DNA of 64,000 nucleotides from Trinickia violacea (GCF_005280735.1 NZ_CP040077.1:2728001-2792000); one strand, 5' to 3'. Positions 1 through 8,512 are shown, numbered from the stretch's first letter. The notes: generated from the letters alone by a model not told the origin. Program-made: numbers and translations.

Positions 1-417
1 TGCAATGAGCGTCACAGCTGCGACGCCATCGCGCTCGAAGACAGCAGCGTGTGCATCATTCCGTTCCGCCAGCTCGAAGGCATGTGCCGCGAGATCCGCA
101 CCATGCAGCACCACGTGCACCGGATGATGAGCAGCGAGATCGTGCGCGAATCGGGAATCATGATGCTGCTCGGCACGATGAGCGCCGAGCAACGCCTGGC
201 GGCTTTTCTGCTCAATCTCTCGCAGCGCATGAAGGCGCGCGGCTACTCGGCATCCGAGTTCCACCTGCGGATGACGCGTGAGGAGATGGGCAGCTACCTC
301 GGCATGAAGCTCGAAACCGTGAGCCGCATGTTCTCGAAGTTCCAGAAGGAAGGGATCGTCGATACGCGCGGCAAGCAGATCCGTATCGTGGATTTCGAAC
401 GGCTCGCGCAGGTCTGA
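1..417 (+). CDS. Crp/Fnr-family transcriptional regulator, 3' part (5' end outside window)
   Basis: This is the C-terminal 138 codons of an Fnr-type oxygen-responsive regulator; the frame is open from base 1, so the start lies upstream. A cysteine in DSSVCIIPF occupies the position of the last iron-sulfur ligand of E. coli FNR. A dimerisation helix rich in Met and Arg follows, and then a winged helix-turn-helix near the end. Its recognition helix contains ETVSR, the E--SR pattern that reads TTGAT-type FNR boxes. Five such boxes lie in the next 8.4 kb, so this protein is the obvious candidate regulator of the low-oxygen genes here. The N-terminal cysteine cluster cannot be seen, so iron-sulfur binding is inferred. 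Confidence 0.9.
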   Translation, partial: CNERHSCDAIALEDSSVCIIPFRQLEGMCREIRTMQHHVHRMMSSEIVRESGIMMLLGTMSAEQRLAAFLLNLSQRMKARGYSASEFHLRMTREEMGSYLGMKLETVSRMFSKFQKEGIVDTRGKQIRIVDFERLAQV

Positions 418-461
418 TGCGCGGGAAACGCTTTTAGGCAAACGCTTGTGGGTAGGTCTTG

Positions 462-485
462 ACGGCGCAATCGCGCCGTTTTTTT
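462..485 (+). terminator. Rho-independent terminator after the fnr-like gene
   Basis: A 7-bp stem ACGGCGC / GCGCCGT with a 4-base loop is followed by seven T residues, 45 bases after the stop codon. The 3' end of the converging DUF1488 gene reaches into the T run. Confidence 0.85.
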
Positions 486-762
486 ATCCCTCGCAAAAGC
501 GGAAATAGCCGCTGTGCAGTATCACGGGCTTCATGCCTACCTCGTACAGCAGCCTGCAAGCCGCATGGTGGATCTTATGCCGATGGCACTCGAAAGCGCG
601 CAGCACATCGTCCTCGCGTGACGACTGGGCGCCGAAATGGTCCTCGAGGGCTTCGGCGGTAATCGAACAATTGATGCGCCTGCCGTCGACGAGCGCGGGA
701 AACGTGAGCACGAGGTCCGGTCCACGGTACTGCGGCGCCTCGTCGGGAAACTGGATCTGCAT
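484..762 (-). CDS. DUF1488 family protein
   Basis: A 92-residue protein of the DUF1488 family, small proteins of unknown function common in Burkholderia. The start is the ATG at 762, because GGAAGG lies 8 bases upstream and the family begins with a short MQIQFPD-like strand; the open frame extends further but without a better start. The gene is divergent from the cytochrome c gene at 896, and an FNR box (823-836) lies roughly midway between the two starts, so both may respond to oxygen limitation. The C-terminal part is rich in His and Cys, but no known metal motif is evident. Confidence 0.8.
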   Translation of the reverse strand: MQIQFPDEAPQYRGPDLVLTFPALVDGRRINCSITAEALEDHFGAQSSREDDVLRAFECHRHKIHHAACRLLYEVGMKPVILHSGYFRFCEG

Positions 763-822
763 GGCTGTCACCTTCCGCGGATATCGCTTGTACATAGTGT
801 GATTCGTAAGCGAGAACCGTAC

Positions 823-836
823 TTGACGTGCGTCAA
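823..836. promoter_or_regulatory. FNR box (divergent DUF1488 / cytochrome c)
   Basis: TTGACGTGCGTCAA is a full TTGAY-N4-RTCAA dyad. On the plus strand TACACT at 858-863 could be the -10 hexamer, which puts the box centre near -41, the class II activation position. TATGTA at 791-796 on the minus strand could serve the DUF1488 gene. Confidence 0.85.
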
Positions 837-895
837 TTGAAAGCCTCGCTGCGTCTCTACACTCAATCCAAGAGTTCCCCTTCTGGAGAGACGCA

Positions 896-1240
896 ATGCA
901 TGCGCGGCAAAAACAACTAGCGATCGGCACGGCCTGGCTATTGGCTGCGGGGCTCGCCTCGCCGGCGTTCGCACAACCGCCGGAGCCCACCGACCTCATC
1001 GATCAACAGCACTGCATGTTCTGCCACACGATTGACGCGCCATTTCTCGCGCCATCGTTCCGCCAGATCGCGGACCGCTACCGTGAAAAACCGAATGCGA
1101 GCGAGATGCTCGAACAGAAGCTGCGTCTTGGCGGAAAGGCGCATTGGGGCGACATGCCGATGCCGCTGCCGGCCGATCGCGGCGGCCCGCTGTCGCCCGA
1201 GGACGCGCACACGCTCATCGATTGGGTTCTGACCCAATGA
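896..1240 (+). CDS. Periplasmic class I cytochrome c
   Basis: A 114-residue precursor of a small monoheme cytochrome c. Residues 1-26 form a signal peptide ending AFA. The heme is attached at C40-M-F-C43-H44, and a Met in GDMPMP (M87 or M89) is the likely sixth ligand, as in c551/c552-type electron carriers. GGAGAG precedes the ATG. The upstream FNR box with a well-placed -10 hexamer suggests production when oxygen is low. Probable role: electron shuttle to a periplasmic or membrane oxidase or reductase; the partner is not in the window. Confidence 0.88.
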   Translation: MHARQKQLAIGTAWLLAAGLASPAFAQPPEPTDLIDQQHCMFCHTIDAPFLAPSFRQIADRYREKPNASEMLEQKLRLGGKAHWGDMPMPLPADRGGPLSPEDAHTLIDWVLTQ

Positions 1241-1292
1241 CGCCAGGGGCGCCGCCACTGTCCTGCACCATCATCAGTCTTCGGAGGAAGCG

Positions 1293-1667
1293 ATGCGAAT
1301 CACCGTTCACCTCGATACGTTCGATCGAATCAACCCTTGTGCGTATGCGATTCTCTGGCTCGACGACGCGTCGCTGAAATGGTCGCGCGAGGCCCACCTG
1401 GGCCTTGCGCTGCCGGAGTGGGGGCTGTTGCGCATGGAGGCGAATCGCACGCTGGTGTGCGGGCCATTCGGCGGAAAGCCGCTGTGCGTGCTCGAAGGAC
1501 TGGCGCTTCGCAAGCAGGGCGGTCCGTTCGAGGGCGAAACCGGCCGCGCGCACTGGAGCACCCTCGATGCAGCCAGTGGCGAGCCCGGCCATTGGCATGT
1601 GCAATGTATCGACGAGCAAAGTACAAAACCCGAATTCGGCATCTTTGCGGACGACGAAGCGGCATGA
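1293..1667 (+). CDS. Hypothetical protein, 124 aa
   Basis: A soluble 124-residue protein with a good ribosome site (GGAGGA, 6 bases before ATG) and no signal peptide or membrane segment. It is rich in Trp and in glycine turns and has single well-spaced Cys and His residues (a CxxxxGGxPLC stretch in the middle), but I recognise no family. It follows the cytochrome c gene by 52 bases on the same strand and may share its FNR-controlled transcript, which would make it a low-oxygen gene. Its codon use matches its neighbours. Confidence 0.7.
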   Translation: MRITVHLDTFDRINPCAYAILWLDDASLKWSREAHLGLALPEWGLLRMEANRTLVCGPFGGKPLCVLEGLALRKQGGPFEGETGRAHWSTLDAASGEPGHWHVQCIDEQSTKPEFGIFADDEAA

Positions 1668-1729
1668 CCCGCAAATGCGTGGGAAGCGGCGCCACGCTCG
1701 ATCGATGAGCGGCGTCCCAGCCGCCCTCG

Positions 1730-2038
1730 TCAGTTTCTCGACCCGGCCGCCCGGCGTTCCATCTCCCGTTCCGCGGCATCGAATACCGCCCGCACCGCGG
1801 CTTCCGGATCCTCGCTCATGAAATGCGGCAGCGGAACCAGCTCGCCTGGACGCGTGATCAGATCGAGCCGCGCGTCGTAAGTGACGCCGCCCGCGCCGCG
1901 CATCGCTTCGATGGCCAGGTGGCAATCACTGAGGCGCCGGGAAAACCGCTCGAGGCGCACGAGTTGCGCACCGGCCTCGGCTTCGATGCGTGCCGCCCCC
2001 GCAAACCCGAGGTATACGATTTGCATGCCCACCCCCAT
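1730..2038 (-). CDS. RaiA/HPF-like ribosome-associated protein
   Basis: A 102-residue protein resembling the short ribosome hibernation factors (RaiA/HPF/sigma-54 modulation family): a beta strand MQIVYLGF, a helix with RLERFSRRL, a central sheet, and a C-terminal helix with EAAVRAVFDAAEREMERR that matches the D/E-A-rich final helix of the family. The ATG at 2038 has a perfect GGAGGT 5 bases upstream; an internal ATG at 2026 is the alternative start. Such factors bind the 30S decoding region and silence ribosomes in stationary or anoxic cells. An FNR box 150 bp upstream fits that role. Similarity is judged by eye, so the family call is moderate. Confidence 0.6.
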   Translation of the reverse strand: MGVGMQIVYLGFAGAARIEAEAGAQLVRLERFSRRLSDCHLAIEAMRGAGGVTYDARLDLITRPGELVPLPHFMSEDPEAAVRAVFDAAEREMERRAAGSRN

Positions 2039-2185
2039 ACACCACCTCCACAAACGTATCGTCTCGATGGCGCGAGAACATCGATGGACAGTGTCGACAC
2101 TTCGCACTGCCCTTCCGTTGCGTGCCTAAGGATGAACATCGCTCGAATCCGAGACTTCATGTTCCTCGGTCGCGCGATTTGGCGT

Positions 2186-2199
2186 TTGATATGGGTCAA
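2186..2199 (-). promoter_or_regulatory. FNR box upstream of the RaiA-like gene
   Basis: TTGATATGGGTCAA matches TTGAY-N4-RTCAA exactly. It lies 148 bp upstream of the ATG at 2038 on the minus strand; no convincing -10 hexamer was found. Confidence 0.7.
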
Positions 2200-2286
2200 T
2201 CGAGCGCAAGGCGACGCCGGTGCGCAGCGTGGAGGCCACGCGAATGCGCGGCGTCGAGCACGATTTTTCCGCACCGCCGCCGGACT

Positions 2287-2733
2287 TCATTGGGCCTCGT
2301 CAATGAAGCCGCGAAACTGCATTTCGGCTTCACGAATCTGTTCGGCACACGACGCGTACATCCATCCGGGTCCGCCATCGCTGCTGTACATGCCGCGGCA
2401 CATGCCTCTCAGATGGATGATCGATACGCCGTCCCCGGCCTCCTTCTCGGCCCGGAAGTAGGCCACGCCGAACGTATGCGGTGCCGCCGCCTCGATGACG
2501 CTGTCGTCGGCGCGGCGGATTCCCGTCGCCGAGCGCGCTTCCACGTAGTGTCGCGCGAGCATCCAGACACGCGAGCATTGCGGTTCCGTCGAACACTCGA
2601 CAAACGCTTGCTGCCGCGCTTCTTGAAGCGCGATTTCGGATTGCCGAAACGCGTCGAGCTGAGCTTGCGTCGCGCAGCCCGCAAGCACTGAGAGCGAAAC
2701 GAACGCGATCGTCGCTGGCAGGAAGAGCTTCAT
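2287..2733 (-). CDS. Small lipoprotein, unknown function
   Basis: A 148-residue precursor with a lipoprotein signal peptide: a basic start, a hydrophobic stretch and the lipobox LAGC, so the mature protein begins at Cys19 and is probably anchored in the outer membrane. The mature part contains five further cysteines in two pairs (CSTEPQC and C-x3-M near CRGMYSS), likely disulfides in the periplasm. No family was recognised. An FNR box lies 91 bp upstream at 2824-2837, so it may belong to the same low-oxygen regulon. Confidence 0.75.
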   Translation of the reverse strand: MKLFLPATIAFVSLSVLAGCATQAQLDAFRQSEIALQEARQQAFVECSTEPQCSRVWMLARHYVEARSATGIRRADDSVIEAAAPHTFGVAYFRAEKEAGDGVSIIHLRGMCRGMYSSDGGPGWMYASCAEQIREAEMQFRGFIDEAQ

Positions 2734-2823
2734 GTCTTGTCGTGTTCCGGGGACTGCCGAAAGTGCGGCGCCGGAAAGAGGCGCTGCTTATGCACGATGT
2801 TGGCAAGCGATGCGCACGACGAA

Positions 2824-2837
2824 TTGACGAGCGTCAA
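2824..2837. promoter_or_regulatory. FNR box in the lipoprotein/phaC intergenic region
   Basis: TTGACGAGCGTCAA is a complete FNR-type dyad. It is 91 bp upstream of the lipoprotein ATG on the minus strand and 330 bp upstream of phaC, so the lipoprotein is the more likely target. Confidence 0.75.
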
Positions 2838-2980
2838 TCGTCCGCGCTTTCGTTGCTGGCTCGCGCAGTTTGCTTGCGCATTGGCATGTCGCGCATCGGT
2901 CCGACGGGTTCGGCGACGGCAAGCGCAACCGGAAATTTGACGATTTGATGAAACGCCTAGCCATTAATTACCTACCGCAA

Positions 2981-3021
2981 TTGACGCAAATCAGAATCAC
3001 TGGCTGATGCGTGTGTAGAGT
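2981..3021 (+). promoter_or_regulatory. FNR box and -10 hexamer of the phaC operon
   Basis: TTGACGCAAATCAG (2981-2994) matches the FNR consensus except for the last base. TAGAGT at 3016-3021 is a plausible -10 hexamer, which would place the box centre near -41 and leave a leader of about 140 bases before phaC. Confidence 0.65.
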
Positions 3022-3167
3022 GCTTTCGAGGTCCGGCGCATTGCGAATCAGTCGCGGCGCGACACGCCTGGAGCCCGTCCATGCCGATGCCGCTTCACAG
3101 CGAGACGATCCGCATTCGTCGTTAGCGCGGTCATCGATCTAGCCCAATTCGATTCGAAGGAAGTCAG

Positions 3168-4961
3168 ATGGATACTCGCCTGAAACCCGAGCCCGCCGAC
3201 GATCGTGCGACCGCCGAGCCGATGCCGGGACGCCTGCCCGCCAGTCCGTTCCGTTCGCTCGATCATGCGAAAGAGGCATGGATCGCGCGGGCGACCGGCG
3301 GGCTTTCGCCCGCCGCGCTCTCGCTTGCGTTTGCCGATTGGTTCCTTCATTTGCTTGCCGCTCCCGGCAAGCAAATGGAACTCGCGGCGCTTGCCACGCG
3401 CAACGCCGGGCAGTTGTTCGAGTACGGGCAAGGTGCGCTGCTTGGCGCCGGCGTGCCGCCGGTCACGCAGGCGCTGCCCGGCGACGACCGTTTCCGCGCG
3501 GCTGCCTGGCAAATCGAGCCCTTTCAGTTGTGGCAGCAAGCGTTCCTGCTGACCGAGCAATGGTGGAGTGCCGCGACGCACGGGATGCCGGGCACGACCC
3601 GCCATCATGAAGACGTGGTGTCCTTCGGCGCGCGGCAATGGCTCGACGTCTTTGCGCCCACCAACTTCGCGCTGACCAACCCCGAGGTCTTGCAACGCAC
3701 GGTGGCCACGGCCGGCATCAATCTCGCGCAAGGCGCCCAGCACGCGCTCGAAGACGCCTCGCGCATCGCGGCCGGCAAGCCGCCCGTCGGCACCGAGCGC
3801 TTTCGAGTCGGCGTCGACCTCGCCGCCACGCCGGGCAGCGTCGTGTTCCGCAATCACCTGATCGAACTGATCCAATATCGGCCCACGACCGAGAAAGTCG
3901 CGGCCGAGCCCGTGCTCATCGTGCCCGCGTGGATCATGAAGTACTACATCCTCGATCTGTCGCCGCACAATTCGCTGATCCGCTATCTGGTCGATCAAGG
4001 CCATACCGTCTTTTGCATCTCGTGGCGCAACGTCGACGAAGACGACCGCGATCTCGGCTTCGACGACTATCGCAACCTCGGCGTCATGGCTGCGCTCGAT
4101 GCGATCTCGCGCATCGTGCCCAACCAGAAGATTCACGCGACCGGTTACTGTCTCGGCGGCACGCTACTCGCCGTGGCCGCGGCCGCGATGGCGAACGCCA
4201 AGGACGAGCGGCTCGCCTCGGTGACGCTCTTCGCCGCGCAAACGGATTTCACCGAGCCGGGCGAATTGCAGTTGTTCATCGACGACAGCCAGGTCTATTT
4301 TCTCGAGAGCATGATGTGGGAGCGCGGCTATCTCGGCGCGAACCAGATGGCGGGCTCGTTTCAGCTGCTGCAATCGAACGACTTGATCTGGTCTCGCGTC
4401 GTGCACGACTACTTGCTCGGCGAACGCTCGCCGATGATCGACCTGATGGCGTGGAACGCCGATCCGACGCGCATGCCCTACCGGATGCACTCGGAGTATC
4501 TGCGCAAGCTCTTTCTCGACAACGACCTCGCGTGCGCGCGGTATGAGGTCGACGGCCACCCGATCTCGCTGCGCAATATCCGGGCTCCGATGTTCGTCGT
4601 CGGCACGGAACGCGACCACATCGCGCCGTGGCGCTCGGTCTACAAGATCCACTACCTCTCCGATACCGACGTCACCTTCGTGCTGACGAGCGGCGGCCAC
4701 AACGCGGGCATCGTGAGCGAACCCGGGCATCCGCATCGCCAATTCCGGATCAAGACCACTGCGGCGGCCGACATGAGCATCGGTCCCGACGAGTGGGTCG
4801 CGGCCGCCGAGCAGCGGGACGGGTCCTGGTGGCCCGCATGGAGCGAATGGCTCCATGCGCGTGGCGCGGCAAAGCGAGTCGCGCCGCCGCACATCGGCCT
4901 GCCCGAGGCGGACACGCCGATCCTCGCCGACGCGCCGGGCACCTATGTCTTCCAAAAGTGA
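3168..4961 (+). CDS. phaC: Class I poly(3-hydroxyalkanoate) synthase
   Basis: A 597-residue PhaC that polymerises (R)-3-hydroxyacyl-CoA into polyhydroxyalkanoate on the granule surface. The lipase-like box G-Y-C-L-G-G holds the nucleophile Cys328. The Asp (ERDHIAPW) and His (SGGHNAGI) of the triad lie in the expected C-terminal segments. The length fits class I enzymes that work without PhaE or PhaR. The stop is 7 bases before the MaoC/Pta start, beginning a four-gene operon. It is probably not the housekeeping phaC, because it has no phaA/phaB beside it and is linked instead to acetate/butyrate kinase genes under an FNR box. Such a synthase could store carbon and reductant when respiration stalls. 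Confidence 0.93.
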   Translation: MDTRLKPEPADDRATAEPMPGRLPASPFRSLDHAKEAWIARATGGLSPAALSLAFADWFLHLLAAPGKQMELAALATRNAGQLFEYGQGALLGAGVPPVTQALPGDDRFRAAAWQIEPFQLWQQAFLLTEQWWSAATHGMPGTTRHHEDVVSFGARQWLDVFAPTNFALTNPEVLQRTVATAGINLAQGAQHALEDASRIAAGKPPVGTERFRVGVDLAATPGSVVFRNHLIELIQYRPTTEKVAAEPVLIVPAWIMKYYILDLSPHNSLIRYLVDQGHTVFCISWRNVDEDDRDLGFDDYRNLGVMAALDAISRIVPNQKIHATGYCLGGTLLAVAAAAMANAKDERLASVTLFAAQTDFTEPGELQLFIDDSQVYFLESMMWERGYLGANQMAGSFQLLQSNDLIWSRVVHDYLLGERSPMIDLMAWNADPTRMPYRMHSEYLRKLFLDNDLACARYEVDGHPISLRNIRAPMFVVGTERDHIAPWRSVYKIHYLSDTDVTFVLTSGGHNAGIVSEPGHPHRQFRIKTTAAADMSIGPDEWVAAAEQRDGSWWPAWSEWLHARGAAKRVAPPHIGLPEADTPILADAPGTYVFQK

Positions 4962-4968
4962 CGAAATC

Positions 4969-6372
4969 ATGAACGACACCCTTCTGCACAACCGCCCGTT
5001 CGACGAACTGACGATCGGCGAATCGGCTTCGCTCGTGCGCACCGCGGGGCGGGACGACATCGATCTGTTTGCCGCCGTATCCGGCGATGTCAATCCGGCC
5101 CACCTCGACGCCGCGTTCGCCGCGCAGGACATGTTCGGGCACATCATCGTGCACGGCATGTGGACCGGCGCGCTGATCTCCGCGGTGCTCGGCACCCAGC
5201 TGCCCGGCCCCGGCACGATCTATCTCGATCAGACCCTGGCGTTCCGGCGCCCCGTCGCGCCGGGCGACACGATTACCGCGACCGTAACCGTCAAGGAAAA
5301 GCAGCCGCAAAAACGCATCGTGCTGCTCGATACCTGCTGCACGAATCAAAAAGGCGAGACCGTGCTGTGCGGAACCGCAACGGTGATCGCCCCCGCGAGC
5401 CCGATCGTCTGGCCGCGCATGCCGAAGCCGGAAGTCGCGGTACGGCATCACGATCGCTACGAGGCGTTCATCCGCGACGCACGCATCCAGCCCGCCCTGC
5501 GCACGGCGATCGTGCATCCGTGTTCACCCGAGGCGATCCAGGCTGCCATTGAAGCGCGTGACGAGAACCTCCTCGACCCGCTGCTGATCGGGCCCGAAGC
5601 GAAGATTCGCGCGGCTGCCGAAGCCGCCGGAGTCAGCCTCGACGGCATCGCGATCGAAGCGGTCGAACACAGTCATGCGGCTGCCGCACGCGCGGTCGAG
5701 CTCGGTGCGGCTGGCAAAGTCGCCGCGCTCATGAAAGGCAGCTTGCATACCGACGAATTGCTCGCCGCCGTGGTCGCTCCGGCATCGGGGTTGCGTACCG
5801 CGCGCCGCATCAGCCACGTCTATGCGATGGACATCCCCGCCTATTCGAAGCCGCTCGTCGTCACCGATGCCGCGATCAACATCGCGCCGACGCTCGAACA
5901 CAAGCGCGACATCTGCCAGAACGCGATCGATTTCCTGCGCGTGATGGGCGTCGACGAACCGCACGTCGCTGCGCTCGCCGCCGTGGAAACCGTCAACGCC
6001 AACATGCCGTCGACGCTCGATGCGGCGGCGCTCACCGTGATGGCCGCGCGCGGACAAATCACGGGCGGCCTCGTCGACGGTCCGCTCGCCTTCGACAACG
6101 CCGTGAGCCTCGCTGCGGCGAAGACCAAAGGCATCGTCTCGCCGGTCGCGGGCCAGGCGGACATCCTGCTCGTGCCCGATCTCGAAGCGGGCAACATGCT
6201 CGCCAAGCAGTTGATGCTCTTCGCGGGCGCAGACGCCGCCGGGCTCGTGCTCGGCGCCCGCCTGCCGATCATTCTGACGAGCCGCGCCGATTCGCTGCGC
6301 GTGCGGCTCGCATCCGCCGCGCTCGCGAAGCTGGTCGCCGAACGCACCAGTCAAGGCGCTTTCCGATCATGA
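4969..6372 (+). CDS. Bifunctional MaoC-type enoyl-CoA hydratase / phosphate acyltransferase
   Basis: A 467-residue fusion. Residues ~1-140 form a MaoC hot-dog domain with the (R)-specific hydratase motif (VSGDVNPAHLD then GHIIVHGMW). Residues ~165-465 form a phosphate acetyl/butyryltransferase domain with the ALMKGSLHTDELL signature. The first domain can hydrate crotonyl-CoA to the (R)-hydroxyacyl-CoA used by PhaC. The second turns acyl-CoA plus phosphate into acyl phosphate for the kinase encoded next. ATG 4969 follows the phaC stop by 7 bases; an ATG at 4945 would overlap phaC. The stop overlaps ackA by 4 bases (ATGA), so translation is coupled. The natural acyl chain (acetyl or butyryl) cannot be decided from sequence. 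Confidence 0.92.
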   Translation: MNDTLLHNRPFDELTIGESASLVRTAGRDDIDLFAAVSGDVNPAHLDAAFAAQDMFGHIIVHGMWTGALISAVLGTQLPGPGTIYLDQTLAFRRPVAPGDTITATVTVKEKQPQKRIVLLDTCCTNQKGETVLCGTATVIAPASPIVWPRMPKPEVAVRHHDRYEAFIRDARIQPALRTAIVHPCSPEAIQAAIEARDENLLDPLLIGPEAKIRAAAEAAGVSLDGIAIEAVEHSHAAAARAVELGAAGKVAALMKGSLHTDELLAAVVAPASGLRTARRISHVYAMDIPAYSKPLVVTDAAINIAPTLEHKRDICQNAIDFLRVMGVDEPHVAALAAVETVNANMPSTLDAAALTVMAARGQITGGLVDGPLAFDNAVSLAAAKTKGIVSPVAGQADILLVPDLEAGNMLAKQLMLFAGADAAGLVLGARLPIILTSRADSLRVRLASAALAKLVAERTSQGAFRS

Positions 6373-7571
6373 GCGATCCGCTGCTGCTGACTCTCAATCC
6401 GGGCTCTTCGACGATCAAGTTCGGTTTGTTCCGCGTGACGGGGCAAGAACCTGTGCGCATCGGGACCGGCAAGATCGATTTTCGCCTCAATCCGCTCGCG
6501 CTCGACCTTTCCAACGGCGGCGAGACGGTCAGGGTTCCGCTCAACGCGCCCGTCACCGAAGATCTGCACGAGGTGATCGACGAAACCCTCAACTGGTTCG
6601 CCGCGCATTTTTCGTTGAAGGACTTCGTATCGGTCGGACATCGCGTGGTGCATGGCGGCGACCGATTCGCGGGGCCCGTCGCCATCGACGATCAAGCCAT
6701 CGCGGCCATCGATGCGCTCGTTCCGCTAGCCCCGCTGCACCAGCCGCAAAGCCTGCGGCTCATTCGCGCGATTCGCGCGCTGCGGCCACATTTGCTGCAG
6801 TCGGCGTCGTTCGATACCGCGTTTCATCGCAGCCAGGCCGATGTCGTCCAGCGCTTCGCGATTCCCAGCCGCTTTTTTGACGAGGGCATCAAGCGCTACG
6901 GCTTTCACGGCCTGTCCTATCAGTTCATTGCTTCGCAGCTTGCCCAGCTGTTCCCCACGCTCGCAAAAGGCAAGGCCGTCGTCGCGCACCTCGGCAGCGG
7001 CGCGAGCCTGTGCGCGCTCGATGCGGGCGTCAGCCGCGACAGCAGCATGGGGTTCTCGACGCTCGACGGCATCCCCATGGCAACGCGATGCGGCGCGCTC
7101 GATGCGGGCGTCGTGCTGCACCTTCTCGAACAGCGAGGACGCAGCCTCTCGGAGGTCGAGGACATCCTGTATCACCAATCCGGTTTGCTGGGCGTCTCGG
7201 GCCTCAGCGCGGACAGCCGGGAATTGCTGGCAAGTCCGCTGCCGCAAGCACGCGAAGCGCTCGACCTGTTCGCCTTTCGCATCGCAGGCGAAGTCGCCCG
7301 GCTGGCGACGACGCTCGGCGGGCTCGACGCGCTGGTCTTTACGGCCGGCATCGGCGAACACCAGCCTGAAATCCGCGCGGCGGTCTGCGAGCGCCTCGCG
7401 TGGCTGGGTATCGAACTCGATGCGCAATCGAACGCCGGCAACGCGCGCGTGATCAGCAGCGCCGCGAGCCGCGCGACCGTTCTCGTCCTTCCCACCGACG
7501 AAGAGCAAGTGATCGCGCGCGAGGCCCTCTCCACTTTTCGCACCCTGCATCGCGAGGAACACTCCACATGA
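6369..7571 (+). CDS. ackA: Acetate (or butyrate) kinase
   Basis: A 400-residue ASKHA-fold kinase that makes ATP from acyl phosphate. The N-terminal phosphate loop LNPGSSTIKF, the central GFHGLSYQF segment and the C-terminal FTAGIGEHQPEIR adenosine motif are all present, so the protein looks intact. It is translationally coupled to the upstream phosphotransferase (ATGA) and to fabI downstream (ATGA). Together with the phosphotransferase it gives substrate-level phosphorylation, useful without a terminal electron acceptor. The antiparallel frames across this gene have no family resemblance. Confidence 0.94.
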   Translation: MSDPLLLTLNPGSSTIKFGLFRVTGQEPVRIGTGKIDFRLNPLALDLSNGGETVRVPLNAPVTEDLHEVIDETLNWFAAHFSLKDFVSVGHRVVHGGDRFAGPVAIDDQAIAAIDALVPLAPLHQPQSLRLIRAIRALRPHLLQSASFDTAFHRSQADVVQRFAIPSRFFDEGIKRYGFHGLSYQFIASQLAQLFPTLAKGKAVVAHLGSGASLCALDAGVSRDSSMGFSTLDGIPMATRCGALDAGVVLHLLEQRGRSLSEVEDILYHQSGLLGVSGLSADSRELLASPLPQAREALDLFAFRIAGEVARLATTLGGLDALVFTAGIGEHQPEIRAAVCERLAWLGIELDAQSNAGNARVISSAASRATVLVLPTDEEQVIAREALSTFRTLHREEHST

Positions 7572-8341
7572 ACGCAGTCATCGATCTCGCAGGCAAACGC
7601 GGCCTGGTCATCGGCATCGCCAATCAGGACAGCATCGCCACCGGTTGCGCACGGCACTTTCGCGACGCCGGCGCCGAGCTTGCCGTCACCTACCTGAACG
7701 AGCGCGCGGAACCGTTCGTGCGGCCGGTCGCCGAGGCGCTCGAAGCGCCCATCGTGCTGCCTTGCGACGTCACCCGCCCCGGCGAGCTCGAAGCCGTATT
7801 CGCGCGCATCGCTGAAGATTGGGGGCGCCTCGACTTCCTTCTCCACTCGATCGCCTTCGCGCCCCGCGAGGATTTGCATGCGAGTCTCGTCGACTGTTCG
7901 GCAGACGGGTTTTCACTGGCGATGAACGTGTCGTGCCATTCGTTCATCCGCATGGCGAAGCTCGCGCTGCCGCTAATGAGCGCGGGCGGCAGCCTGATGA
8001 CGGTGAGCTTTTACGGGGCCGAGCGCGTCGTGTCGAATTACAACGTGATGGGTCCCGTCAAGGCCGCACTCGAATCGAGCGTGCGATATCTGGCCGCCGA
8101 TCTCGCCGCACGCAACATTCACGTTCACGCGATCTCGACGGGTCCCGTCAAGACACGCGCGGCCTCGGGCATCGAGCATTTCGACGCGTTGCTCGACGAC
8201 GTGCGCGAACGCACGCCGGCGCATCACCTCGTCACGATCGATGAGATCGGACGTGTCGCCGCACTGCTTGCCAGCGATGCCGGGCGCACGCTCACCGGCT
8301 CGACGGTCTATGCCGACGCGGGATTTCACGCCGTCGCATGA
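7568..8341 (+). CDS. fabI: Enoyl-ACP reductase (FabI-like)
   Basis: A 257-residue short-chain reductase of the FabI type, using NAD(P)H to reduce the double bond of enoyl thioesters. The glycine-rich loop is GIANQDSIATG. The active-site pair is Tyr158-x6-Lys165 (YNVMGPVK), with a further Tyr149, as in E. coli FabI (Tyr146, Tyr156, Lys163). It starts inside the ackA stop (ATGA) and closes the phaC operon. As an operon paralogue it may reduce crotonyl-type thioesters from the MaoC branch as an electron sink rather than make membrane lipids. That role is inferred from context only. Confidence 0.88.
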   Translation: MNAVIDLAGKRGLVIGIANQDSIATGCARHFRDAGAELAVTYLNERAEPFVRPVAEALEAPIVLPCDVTRPGELEAVFARIAEDWGRLDFLLHSIAFAPREDLHASLVDCSADGFSLAMNVSCHSFIRMAKLALPLMSAGGSLMTVSFYGAERVVSNYNVMGPVKAALESSVRYLAADLAARNIHVHAISTGPVKTRAASGIEHFDALLDDVRERTPAHHLVTIDEIGRVAALLASDAGRTLTGSTVYADAGFHAVA

Positions 8342-8344
8342 CTG

Positions 8345-8390
8345 TTGATCTAAATCACTGCGCATCGTCGCCACACAGGCATCCTATAAA
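8345..8390 (+). promoter_or_regulatory. FNR box and -10 hexamer of hcp
   Basis: TTGATCTAAATCAC (8345-8358) has nine of ten FNR consensus bases, and TATAAA (8385-8390) is a strong -10. The box centre lies about 45 bp before the predicted start. This fits the known FNR control of hcp in enterobacteria. Confidence 0.75.
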
Positions 8391-8512
8391 CATTCTCTTC
8401 GCATGCATCTTAAAGCCGAAGCGGATGCCATCCACAGCGCCCGTGCACCCCACCCGCCTCATTGGCCGGCATTGGCGCGCCACCAACGACCGTTCGAGAA
8501 AGGGAACAATTC

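Larger units (their letters stand above)
2734..3167. other. Divergent intergenic region, lipoprotein / phaC
   Basis: A 434-bp gap without a convincing gene. It contains two FNR-type boxes (2824-2837 and 2981-2994). Short open frames here lack ribosome sites and family resemblance. Confidence 0.7.

Noticed and set aside
2737..2948. Small open frames between the lipoprotein and phaC
   Set aside because: No ribosome site, and they cross an FNR box; no family resemblance.
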